Positions 1-5,616 of a stretch of DNA of 6,534 nucleotides are shown one piece after another (positions within the stretch are counted from its first letter, which is position 1; every line of letters begins with the position of its first letter). A program made the translations under genes and the position numbers. The stretch is from contig JAASTO010000152.1 of assembly GCA_021767245.1 (NCBI GenBank), forward strand, positions 1 through 6,534, in the 5' to 3' direction. The stretch comes from Balneolaceae bacterium (GTDB lineage: Bacteria > Bacteroidota > Rhodothermia > Balneolales > Balneolaceae). The notes under the pieces are model-generated. The model did no database searches. It saw only the letters and a program-made list of their open reading frames with translations, and was not told the origin of the DNA.

Positions 1-138
1 GAGTAAGACTTAAGAGGCTAACCATTTCTTCCACCTGTCAGCGGGCAGAAGAAATGGGACATCTCAAACGCTGACTAAGCATGTAGCCGCCTTAAATTGA
101 AACTTAACCGGACGCGGGTTCGATTCCCGCCACCTCCA
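1..138 (+). ncRNA. ssrA: tmRNA (transfer-messenger RNA), 3' part only
   Basis: This is the 3' end of tmRNA, which rescues stalled ribosomes with SmpB. Seen directly: an H-type pseudoknot, with stem 1 CCATTTCTTC (22-31) pairing GAAGAAATGG (48-57) and stem 2 GTCAGCG (37-43) pairing CGCTGAC (69-75), as expected for the last pseudoknot of tmRNA. It is followed by the conserved GACTAAGCATGTAG (73-86), a perfect T arm (GCGGG 114-118, loop TTCGATT 119-125, CCCGC 126-130), the acceptor strand CACCTCC (131-137) and discriminator A138. The 5' half, including the tag reading frame, lies before the window. The terminal CCA is not encoded, since A138 is followed by TTT, so it must be added after transcription. 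No hairpin plus T-run terminator is visible just downstream. Confidence 0.95.
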
Positions 139-280
139 TTTCAACAGACCCCGAGACAATCCGAAACATTTTTAAAAAACTCTATTTTACAACAAGTTAA
201 TCATTTGCTTGCTTAATTTTTTATCCATTATTTTTATACCACATCACTTGGCGCCTTCCAGTAAACTCGGTCATATAACT

Positions 281-309
281 TTGAAACAGTTTGACCTAGA
301 TGCTATGTT
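281..309 (+). promoter_or_regulatory. candidate promoter of the antitoxin gene
   Basis: TTGAAA (281-286) and TATGTT (304-309) are 17 bp apart, giving a fair sigma70-type match 5/6 at -35 and 4/6 at -10. A small inverted repeat, GGTCA (269-273) and TGACC (292-296), flanks the -35 box and could be an autoregulatory operator, as antitoxins commonly repress their own operons. Transcription would start near 316, leaving a very short leader before the ribosome binding site. The rest of the 139-332 spacer is AT-rich and shows nothing else I can support. Confidence 0.3.
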
Positions 310-332
310 ATAGGAAAGAAAAGGTAAATATA

Positions 333-548
333 ATGCAAAAAAATATTAACTTAGAAGAGTTTTCGAGAGATGAAAAAATCAGATTGATGGAAGCAATTTG
401 GGAAGATCTCTCGAAGAACGAAGAAAATTTATCGTCCCCGAATTGGCACAAAAATGCTCTTTCTGAGACTGAAAACAGACTAAAAAATAATAAAGAAAGT
501 GTAAAGAACTGGCATACAGCAAAAAAAAGAACTTTTGAACATGTTTGA
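333..548 (+). CDS. addiction module antitoxin, PF09720-like
   Basis: This 71-residue protein resembles the small 'putative addiction module component' antitoxins (PF09720 / TIGR02574), which partner ParE/RelE-type toxins. The family pattern is visible: an amphipathic N-terminal stretch with FSRDEKIRLMEAIWEDL (residues 9-25), then SPNWHKNALSETENRL and a charged tail ending in a W-x-x-x-K segment. I chose ATG 333 because AAGG (321-324) lies 8 bases upstream and the family starts close to this point; an upstream in-frame ATG at 300 would add 11 atypical residues and has no ribosome binding site. Its stop (546-548) abuts the start of a toxin remnant at 549, the usual antitoxin-first order. Since the toxin is broken, this looks like an orphan antitoxin. 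The gene is more AT-rich than the operon downstream, which fits acquired DNA. Confidence 0.75.
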   Translation: MQKNINLEEFSRDEKIRLMEAIWEDLSKNEENLSSPNWHKNALSETENRLKNNKESVKNWHTAKKRTFEHV

Positions 549-617
549 ATGAAATTAAAAATACTTTCTTCAGCCATCGAAGATTTATGCTATCAGATAA
601 ATAACTGGGCACTGTAG
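549..617 (+). pseudogene. truncated ParE/RelE-type toxin remnant
   Basis: Directly after the antitoxin stop, ATG 549 opens a 22-codon frame ending at TAG 615-617. Its first residues, MKLKILSSAIEDL, look like the N-terminus of the ParE/RelE-superfamily toxins that pair with PF09720 antitoxins; those proteins usually continue to about 90-100 residues with a GYxFYE-like motif. Here the similarity stops after residue 13 and is followed by CYQINNWAL and a stop. I see no continuation in another frame between 590 and the regulator gene at 686, so the rest was probably deleted rather than frameshifted. The family assignment rests on a short segment and the gene order, so it is moderate. Confidence 0.6.
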
Positions 618-685
618 TAAAAATCTGTTAAACTCATGACAGAAATGATATATTGTTCAAATTTTAATAAAAGTGACAGGGACAT

Positions 686-1360
686 ATGACAAGAGATACC
701 ATAAAAAACAAAACAATCCGGATACACAGAATGCGGAGCTACTTTGTGGAAGCTACCAAAGAAATTATTCAGAAAGAGGGAGTCGACGGTGTTACGCTGC
801 GTAAGGTTGCTAAAGGAGCCGGATACAACGGCGCCACCCTGTACAATTATTTCAGAAATGTTGATCACGTTATATCATTGGCACTGCATGAACATATGGG
901 ACACTATGTTGATACAATATTGAAAACCCTTAAGGGCAGCGAAACTCCGTTTGAACTATACATGTTGAACTGGTATATCTATGCTGAGAAATCTTTCAAG
1001 TTGCCGAAAGAGTATTACTATCTCTTTTACAAGCATCCAAATATCAATCTGTCGGAAGTGTATAATGAGTTCTTTCAGAATCATCCGGATATTTTTGAAA
1101 AACTGCCCGCATCTTTCCAGGAGATGGCCAGAGAGAAAAACCAGTATTCCAGAGACCTGGCTTTTTTAACGACCATTTATAGTCACTTCGATCGGAAGGT
1201 ACTGGCTCGGATCAGCGAAATGAATATCCTTATTCATAAGTCTATGTTGTTCGACCTATGTGAAAACGAAAAATCAATAACAAAAGATATTTCAAATCGT
1301 TACACAGAAAAGTTCAAGACCTACTTCAGAGTCATTACTCAAGATATTCAAAGAACATAG
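686..1360 (+). CDS. TetR/AcrR-family transcriptional regulator
   Basis: A 224-residue DNA-binding regulator of usual TetR length. The N-terminal domain is clear: a helix with FVEATKEIIQKEGVDGVTL (residues 20-38), then the helix-turn-helix RKVAKGAGYNGATLYNYF (39-56) with the signature G-x-x-x-x-T-L-Y-x-Y-F. The C-terminal half (about 65-224) is helical and rich in aromatic residues (WYIYAEKS, KEYYYLFYKHP); it should form the ligand pocket and dimer interface, but its ligand cannot be read from the sequence. The start at 686 follows AGGGA (678-682) at short spacing. The gene points toward the catabolic operon, which begins 173 bases after its stop. Two TetR-operator-like palindromes sit on that operon's promoter, so it most likely controls those genes; this link is inferred. 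I see no similar palindrome before its own start. Confidence 0.9.
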   Translation: MTRDTIKNKTIRIHRMRSYFVEATKEIIQKEGVDGVTLRKVAKGAGYNGATLYNYFRNVDHVISLALHEHMGHYVDTILKTLKGSETPFELYMLNWYIYAEKSFKLPKEYYYLFYKHPNINLSEVYNEFFQNHPDIFEKLPASFQEMAREKNQYSRDLAFLTTIYSHFDRKVLARISEMNILIHKSMLFDLCENEKSITKDISNRYTEKFKTYFRVITQDIQRT

Positions 1361-1424
1361 CTGCCCGTACAACATTTAAGAAAAACCCATTTTTTGCCCG
1401 TCTATATGATAGATCTCTTTTTTG

Positions 1425-1454
1425 TTGACGGCTAAAAGAAAACACTGCTACAAT
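1425..1454 (+). promoter_or_regulatory. sigma70-type promoter of the ygeY-M24-dpaL operon
   Basis: TTGACG (1425-1430) and TACAAT (1449-1454) are separated by 18 bp, each matching the consensus at five of six bases. Start of transcription is expected near 1461, giving a leader of about 70 bases before the first gene. This is the best promoter match in the intergenic region, and it lies correctly for the three genes downstream. The predicted start site falls inside the first palindrome, a layout expected for repression. Confidence 0.7.
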
Positions 1455-1487
1455 ATATAATCATGATTATATAATAATCGTGATTAC
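1454..1487. promoter_or_regulatory. tandem operator-like palindromes at the operon start site
   Basis: The first site, TATATAATCATGATTATATA (1454-1473), is a perfect 20-bp palindrome. The second, ATAATCGTGATTAC (1474-1487), repeats the same core with two central bases and one end base unpaired. Shared core: TAATC-R-TGATTA. Their centres are 17 bp apart, so two dimers could bind on related faces of the helix. The pair overlaps the last base of the -10 box and the predicted start site, so binding would block transcription. The TetR-family protein encoded at 686-1360 is the obvious candidate, but binding is inferred. Confidence 0.65.
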
Positions 1488-1533
1488 GAACAATTACAAA
1501 ATACCCCTACCCTAACGGGAAAGGCAGCATATT

Positions 1534-2709
1534 ATGAGTGTTCCTGTAGAAAAATTTCTAAAACCGCTCGAATCAGATTTGATTGGGTTTGCACAAGAGC
1601 TCATACGTATCAGGAGCGTTACAGGAGAAGAAGGTGCGGCAGCCCGATTTGTCAGGAACAAGATGATCGAGCTGGATTACGATCAGGTCTATATTGATGA
1701 TTTGGGTAATGTCATTGGAATTATCGGCAACGGTCCTCTTACAATCTTATTCGATTCCCATATCGATACGGTTCAGGTGGATGCAAATTCCGCTTGGACG
1801 GTAGACCCCTTCGGCGGCGAAGTTCTGGACGGATTGCTATACGGACGGGGTGCGGTCGATATGAAGGGTGCGGTAGCAGCAACCGTTTATGCCGGTTATG
1901 CCATCAAAAAACTCGGCACCGGCCGCGGAAAAACAGTAGTGGTCTCTGTCACTGTGATGGAAGAGGATTTTGACGGTGAGGCATTGTATCACATCTGCAC
2001 CAAAGGCGGGATTCATCCCGATTTTGCCGTAATCTGCGAACCAAGCAATCTGAGACTTGCACTTGGTCATAATGGCAGAACGATGCTTGTAGTCACTACT
2101 CATGGCATCTCCGCCCATACCAGCTCTCCCCAAAACGGGGATAATGCCGTATACAAAATGGCGGAAATTATTAAGTCATTGCAAACCATGCAAGCGGAGT
2201 TCGAAAAAAGTGAAAGGCGCTCCGGCTCGTTTGCCCTCAGTAGAATCGAAAGCGTTTCAGACTCTCTAAACGCCGTCCCCGCAGAATGCCGCATCTATCT
2301 GGATCGTCGAACTGTGAAAGGAGAAGATGAGCAAACACTTATAAATGAAATGGCAATACTTACTTCAGGAGTAAGTGCATCCTGGCATATATACGAAAAT
2401 CAGGCTCGCAGCTGGACCGGAGAGGAAATTCGCACCCGTTCCTATTACCCGGCCTGGGAAATCGACGATAAACATCAGCTTGTACGGGCCTGTGAAAACA
2501 CCTTTAGGAACCTTTTCGGAATTGCTCCTGAGAAAATCATATGGGATTTTTGCACAAACGGAGTTTCCACTGCCGGAAAGCTTGGAATTCCAACTATCGG
2601 CATAGGGCCGGGAGATCCCATCATGGCACATATGGTGGATGAGTGCTGTGCCACCGGTCAGATTTTCGATGCATGTATGTTTTATACTTTGCTACCGGCG
2701 GGGCTATAA
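1534..2709 (+). CDS. ygeY: YgeY-family M20 metallohydrolase
   Basis: A 391-residue member of the M20 peptidase/amidohydrolase family, closest by eye to the YgeY group ('selenium metabolism-linked hydrolase', about 400 residues). It should be a cytoplasmic, two-metal enzyme cutting an amide, acyl or carbamoyl bond on an amino-acid derivative; the true YgeY substrate is unknown to me. Metal and catalytic residues are all present: H76 and D78 (DSHIDT), D109 (GRGAVDMKG), E143/E144 (VMEEDFDGE), E169 (ICEPSN) and H366 (AHMVDE). Other YgeY-like stretches are GHNGR, AVPAECRIYLDRR, a Y-P-x-W segment and FCTNGV followed by GIPTIGIGPG. The central part (about 180-295) is the dimerization lid. Start 1534 follows GGGAAAGG (1517-1524). 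It is the first gene of the operon, 33 bases before the M24 gene. In E. coli ygeY also adjoins the diaminopropionate ammonia-lyase gene ygeX, which supports the call. Confidence 0.88.
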   Translation: MSVPVEKFLKPLESDLIGFAQELIRIRSVTGEEGAAARFVRNKMIELDYDQVYIDDLGNVIGIIGNGPLTILFDSHIDTVQVDANSAWTVDPFGGEVLDGLLYGRGAVDMKGAVAATVYAGYAIKKLGTGRGKTVVVSVTVMEEDFDGEALYHICTKGGIHPDFAVICEPSNLRLALGHNGRTMLVVTTHGISAHTSSPQNGDNAVYKMAEIIKSLQTMQAEFEKSERRSGSFALSRIESVSDSLNAVPAECRIYLDRRTVKGEDEQTLINEMAILTSGVSASWHIYENQARSWTGEEIRTRSYYPAWEIDDKHQLVRACENTFRNLFGIAPEKIIWDFCTNGVSTAGKLGIPTIGIGPGDPIMAHMVDECCATGQIFDACMFYTLLPAGL

Positions 2710-2742
2710 GTCGAATAGTTTTTTTATAAGAGGTAAATAATA

Positions 2743-3912
2743 ATGAATAGAGATTTAGAACAAATTCTATTTACAAAAAAAGAAATCCAGGAAAGAATTG
2801 CAACATGCCAGAGAACTATGATTCAAGCCGGTCTGGATGGAATGATACTGACTATGGAAAGCAATCTGAGATACTTTGTTGATTTTCACACCCATGCTCC
2901 GTGGTCAACCTATACCCGTCCGAATTTTCTGTTTATTCCAAGCAGAGGAAAACCTCTTCTGATGGTACAAAACTTTCTTGCTTCGGAAGCCAAAGCTATT
3001 GCCAAGGGGTGCACGGTACAAGGATTTGAGAGCCTACGCGGACCTACTGCAGCAGAACTCAAAGAGATTATGGAAACACTGGGGCTGCTGTCCGGGCGGG
3101 TCGGATTTGAATTGGGCTATGAACAACGTTTGGGCTTCGAGATCAACTTGTTCAATCAGTTGAAAGAGATCTGCAGGGAAACGGAATTTATCGATGGTTC
3201 TGAAATTATCTGGGCTCAGAGAATTATCAAGTCACCCAAAGAGATCGAATGTATTCGCAGAGCCTGTCAGGCTACCAGTTACACCCATGACCACATTTTT
3301 AAAAAGATAACCGAGGGAATGAGCGAAATCGAGATATCCCGAATTGCACAGCAATTGATGCTGGAAGGCGGAGCCGAGTACCCTGGTTTTGTTATGATCA
3401 CGTCGGGAAAAGGAAACTACAGCCGAATAAGCAAAACCCATACCAACAGAAAACTGCAGAAAGGCGACTACATGTGGCTGGATCTCGGGGCACGATACAA
3501 CGGGTATTGGTCAGATTTTTGCCGCTCAGGTGAAGTTGGAGCACTTAGTGATGACCGTAAAAATCTGCAAGAAACCATTAGTTCGGTGACTGCCCGGGCT
3601 GCTGAAGTTATGGGTCCGGGAGTTGCTGTGGCCGAAGTGGCCAGAGCCTGTACAATTGAGTTGGAACGAGCGGGTCTTGAGGCTTCTTTCGACTGTGGCC
3701 GAATGGGACACGGTATGGGCCTTATGAGTACCGAACCGCCATCAGTGACCATACACGACGATACCGTCTTACAGGAAGGGATGATAATAAATTTGGAACC
3801 GGGAATCGTTACCGATAGAGGGGTATTCAACCTGGAAGAAAACTATGTCATAACGAATGCTGGATATGAAATCCTGTCCGGCGGAAGTCGAAATCTGCAC
3901 TTAATCAAGTAA
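2743..3912 (+). CDS. M24-family metallopeptidase, Xaa-Pro dipeptidase-like
   Basis: A 389-residue protein with the two-domain layout of prolidase, aminopeptidase P and creatinase. Residues about 12-155 form the creatinase-type N-terminal domain (N-L-R-Y-F at 41-45), a linker carries IIKSPKEIE (161-169), and the rest is the pita-bread catalytic domain. All five M24 metal ligands are visible: D247 (LDLGARYNGYW), D258 (SDFCR), H323 (GHGMGL), E352 (NLEPGI) and E365 (NLEENYVIT). True creatinase lacks this full metal set, so a metal-dependent peptidase or amidase is more likely. AAGAGG (2728-2733) precedes ATG 2743 by 9 bases. It lies between ygeY and dpaL with short gaps (33 and 30 bases) and is surely cotranscribed. 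Its place suggests it splits a dipeptide or amide to supply DpaL's substrate, but specificity cannot be read from sequence. No signal peptide, so cytoplasmic. Confidence 0.88.
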   Translation: MNRDLEQILFTKKEIQERIATCQRTMIQAGLDGMILTMESNLRYFVDFHTHAPWSTYTRPNFLFIPSRGKPLLMVQNFLASEAKAIAKGCTVQGFESLRGPTAAELKEIMETLGLLSGRVGFELGYEQRLGFEINLFNQLKEICRETEFIDGSEIIWAQRIIKSPKEIECIRRACQATSYTHDHIFKKITEGMSEIEISRIAQQLMLEGGAEYPGFVMITSGKGNYSRISKTHTNRKLQKGDYMWLDLGARYNGYWSDFCRSGEVGALSDDRKNLQETISSVTARAAEVMGPGVAVAEVARACTIELERAGLEASFDCGRMGHGMGLMSTEPPSVTIHDDTVLQEGMIINLEPGIVTDRGVFNLEENYVITNAGYEILSGGSRNLHLIK

Positions 3913-3942
3913 AGATGACTATGTGCTTACAAGGAGCCTAAA

Positions 3943-5187
3943 ATGAAGAATAAAATTCCTGATTTAAAATGGGTCATAAAAAGAAGGGTATCAAAAAACA
4001 TAGATGCCGCCAAGGAGATGTTCCCGACAGAAATCTCCCGAGTCAGCCGTAATTTCCACCGTCAAATACCAGGCTACTCAATGAGCCCTTTGCGGGCGCT
4101 TCCGAATCTGGCACAAATATTCGGAGTCGGAGGGCTATGGGTGAAAGATGAGTCTGCACGCCTGAAGTTGAACAGCTTCAAAGTGCTTGGAGGTTCTTTT
4201 GCCCTGTACCGTTTTATTCAAGACAAACTCGGTCTCAGTGACGAGAATATGAACTACGACTACCTTGCTTCGACAGAGGTAAAACATAAATTGGGCAACA
4301 TCACTTTTGCCAGCGCCACCGACGGAAATCACGGATTGGGAATAGCTTGGGCTACTCAAAAGTTGGGCTTTGCATGTGTAATTTATGTTCACTCTGAAAC
4401 AAGCCTCCGTCGCATAGATGCCATCAGGAATTACGGTGCCCGTGTAGAGGTGATCGCAGGCAACTACGATGATGCGGTGAGGCAAATAGCTGTGGATGCC
4501 GAAAAGTACGGTTGGGAGATCATCAGCGACACCAGTTGGGAAGGCTACACCCGCGTACCGACCTGGATCATGCAGGGTTATACCACTATGACCTCCGAAA
4601 TCCAGGAGCAGATGAGCGGACAAGGGTTGATAAAGCCGACTCATATTTTTGTACAGGCCGGTGTAGGGGCACTGGCGGCGGCTGTGATCGGCTACTACCA
4701 CAGTCTGTTTGGTCAAGACGCCCCCAAGTGCATAGTGGTCGAACCGGAAAATGCAGCTTGCCTGTTTCACTCCGCTCAGGTAGACGACGGGGAGGCCCAT
4801 TCGATTAATGGTGATCTCGATACAGTTATGGCTGGTTTGGCCTGTGGCGAACCTAGCCAGATTGCCTGGAATGTACTGAAAGATACTGCAGATGCATTCG
4901 TAACAGTTCCTGATTACATCGCCGCCCGGGGAATGCGGATGTACGCAACGCCTCTGATAGGTGATCCTTCTATCGTGAGTGGCGAAAGCGGTGCAGTTAC
5001 TCTGGGAGCCTTTGTCTCCATTTTGAAAGAAAACAAAGTAGATGAACTACGCGACTTCCTCGGGATCAATGAGAATAGTCAGATCCTGTTCCTCAACACC
5101 GAAGGCAACACCGATCCTGTACAATTCCACAGGATTATTTGGGAAGGCAGCCTACCGGTACCACAGGAATACTGGTTAGAAACATAA
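3943..5187 (+). CDS. dpaL: 2,3-diaminopropionate ammonia-lyase
   Basis: A 414-residue PLP enzyme of fold type II, close to the E. coli YgeX/DpaL length. It converts D- or L-2,3-diaminopropionate to pyruvate and two ammonia. Key residues: the PLP lysine K80 in LNSFKVLGG, D127 in ATDGNHG, D196 in SDTSWEGY (matching E. coli K77, D120 and D189 by position and context), and the phosphate-binding glycine loop QAGVGALAAAV. VEPENAACL and the MAGLACGEPS segment near residue 296 are further DpaL-like signatures, separating it from threonine dehydratase and cysteine synthase. AAGGAG (3931-3936) precedes ATG 3943 by 6 bases. It is the last gene of the operon, and its pairing with a YgeY homologue repeats the E. 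coli ygeX-ygeY neighbourhood. The gene appears intact; function is well supported, physiological substrate source is not. Confidence 0.93.
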   Translation: MKNKIPDLKWVIKRRVSKNIDAAKEMFPTEISRVSRNFHRQIPGYSMSPLRALPNLAQIFGVGGLWVKDESARLKLNSFKVLGGSFALYRFIQDKLGLSDENMNYDYLASTEVKHKLGNITFASATDGNHGLGIAWATQKLGFACVIYVHSETSLRRIDAIRNYGARVEVIAGNYDDAVRQIAVDAEKYGWEIISDTSWEGYTRVPTWIMQGYTTMTSEIQEQMSGQGLIKPTHIFVQAGVGALAAAVIGYYHSLFGQDAPKCIVVEPENAACLFHSAQVDDGEAHSINGDLDTVMAGLACGEPSQIAWNVLKDTADAFVTVPDYIAARGMRMYATPLIGDPSIVSGESGAVTLGAFVSILKENKVDELRDFLGINENSQILFLNTEGNTDPVQFHRIIWEGSLPVPQEYWLET

Positions 5188-5541
5188 TAGCTGCATATAA
5201 ATCCGATATGAGTACCGAGGCACTCAAATTGTATTTTGGTCAATAAAATAAAACATGGGCATATATTGACCATTTAACCGGGTTCAGCTACAACGGGTAC
5301 AAGATTTTGTGAATGCAGGTATAGACGCGGGTAGAAATACTGTTTGTTTCTGAAACACAGCATATTATGCAAACCTATAATGTTCAATTTTCACTGTTAA
5401 CAAATATTGACATGAAGCGCTGTTATTGCAAGGGAATCGAATCCAAATACTGAATTTGTTCCTGAGTATATAACTTAGTACATACAGAACTGGCGTCACC
5501 CCATTTTATTATAAAAGATATTGAATGACATGTATTTAGAG
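5188..5541. other. non-coding spacer between dpaL and the insertion sequence
   Basis: I find no convincing gene here. It holds the 9-bp inverted repeat described separately and a 26-codon open stretch (5273-5350, FNRVQLQ...NTVCF, stop TGA 5351-5353) that has no start or ribosome binding site and which I do not recognise; it could be a gene remnant. Three short matches to the ssrA 3' region are present: TTAACCGG (5274-5281), GACGCGGGT (5324-5332) and, on the minus strand, GGATTCGATTCCC (5443-5431), which differs from the ssrA T-arm sequence by one base. The flanking minus-strand bases do not form a tRNA stem. The precise left end of the insertion sequence lies somewhere in about 5500-5545. Confidence 0.5.
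5237..5272. terminator. inverted repeat after dpaL, possible weak terminator
   Basis: TGGTCAATA (5237-5245) and TATTGACCA (5264-5272) are perfectly complementary over 9 bp with an 18-base loop. It sits 50 bases after the dpaL stop, where an operon terminator would be expected, but the loop is long, the stem is AT-rich and only TTT follows it. It could instead be a protein-binding site. No better terminator is seen after the operon. Confidence 0.3.
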
Positions 5542-5570
5542 TTGAGAAGCCCTCCAGGATCGTGTATAGT
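5542..5570 (+). promoter_or_regulatory. transposase promoter inside the insertion sequence
   Basis: TTGAGA (5542-5547) and TATAGT (5565-5570) are 17 bp apart, each matching the sigma70 consensus at four or five of six bases. Transcription would start near 5577. That start lies downstream of the left arm of the hairpin at 5551-5610, so the element's own transcript would lack that arm and keep its ribosome binding site open. Confidence 0.55.
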
Positions 5571-5610
5571 TATTTTCGAGAAAAAAGCAACAAATACAAC
5601 GACCTGGAGG
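5551..5610 (+). promoter_or_regulatory. inverted repeat that can hide the transposase ribosome binding site
   Basis: CCTCCAGG (5551-5558) pairs perfectly with CCTGGAGG (5603-5610), and pairing continues after single-base bulges (A5559 and A5598) through TCGT/ACGA and GTA/TAC, about 15 pairs in all. The right arm contains the GGAGG (5606-5610) ribosome binding site, 6 bases before the transposase ATG at 5617. In a transcript entering from outside, this site would be buried; in one starting near 5577 it would be free. This resembles the known protection of IS10 and IS50 transposase genes from read-through expression. Confidence 0.65.
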
Positions 5611-5616
5611 AATTTT

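Noticed and set aside
626..654. Possible promoter for the TetR gene using TATATT (649-654)
   Set aside because: The -35 candidates (TGTTAA at 17 bp, TTAAAC at 15 bp) match poorly or are badly spaced, so no promoter was annotated.
1401..1427. TCTAT-ATG-ATAGA hairpin followed by a T-run after the TetR gene
   Set aside because: The stem is only five weak pairs, so I would not call it a terminator.
3468..3830. 120-codon open frame on the minus strand
   Set aside because: It is opposite the catalytic domain of the M24 gene with all metal ligands intact; the translated sequence is low in complexity and unlike any family I know.
4135..4800. 221-codon open frame on the minus strand
   Set aside because: It lies wholly inside dpaL, which has full family conservation on the plus strand; the minus-strand protein shows no recognisable domain and no ribosome binding site.
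5407..5436. Perfect TTGACA box (5407-5412)
   Set aside because: No acceptable -10 sequence occurs 16-18 bases downstream (the bases there are GC-rich), and no gene follows closely.
5521..5616. Upstream in-frame ATG that would lengthen the transposase by 32 residues
   Set aside because: Start 5617 has GGAGG at 6 bases, whereas the upstream ATG has no ribosome binding site and its extra residues would span the promoter and hairpin region.
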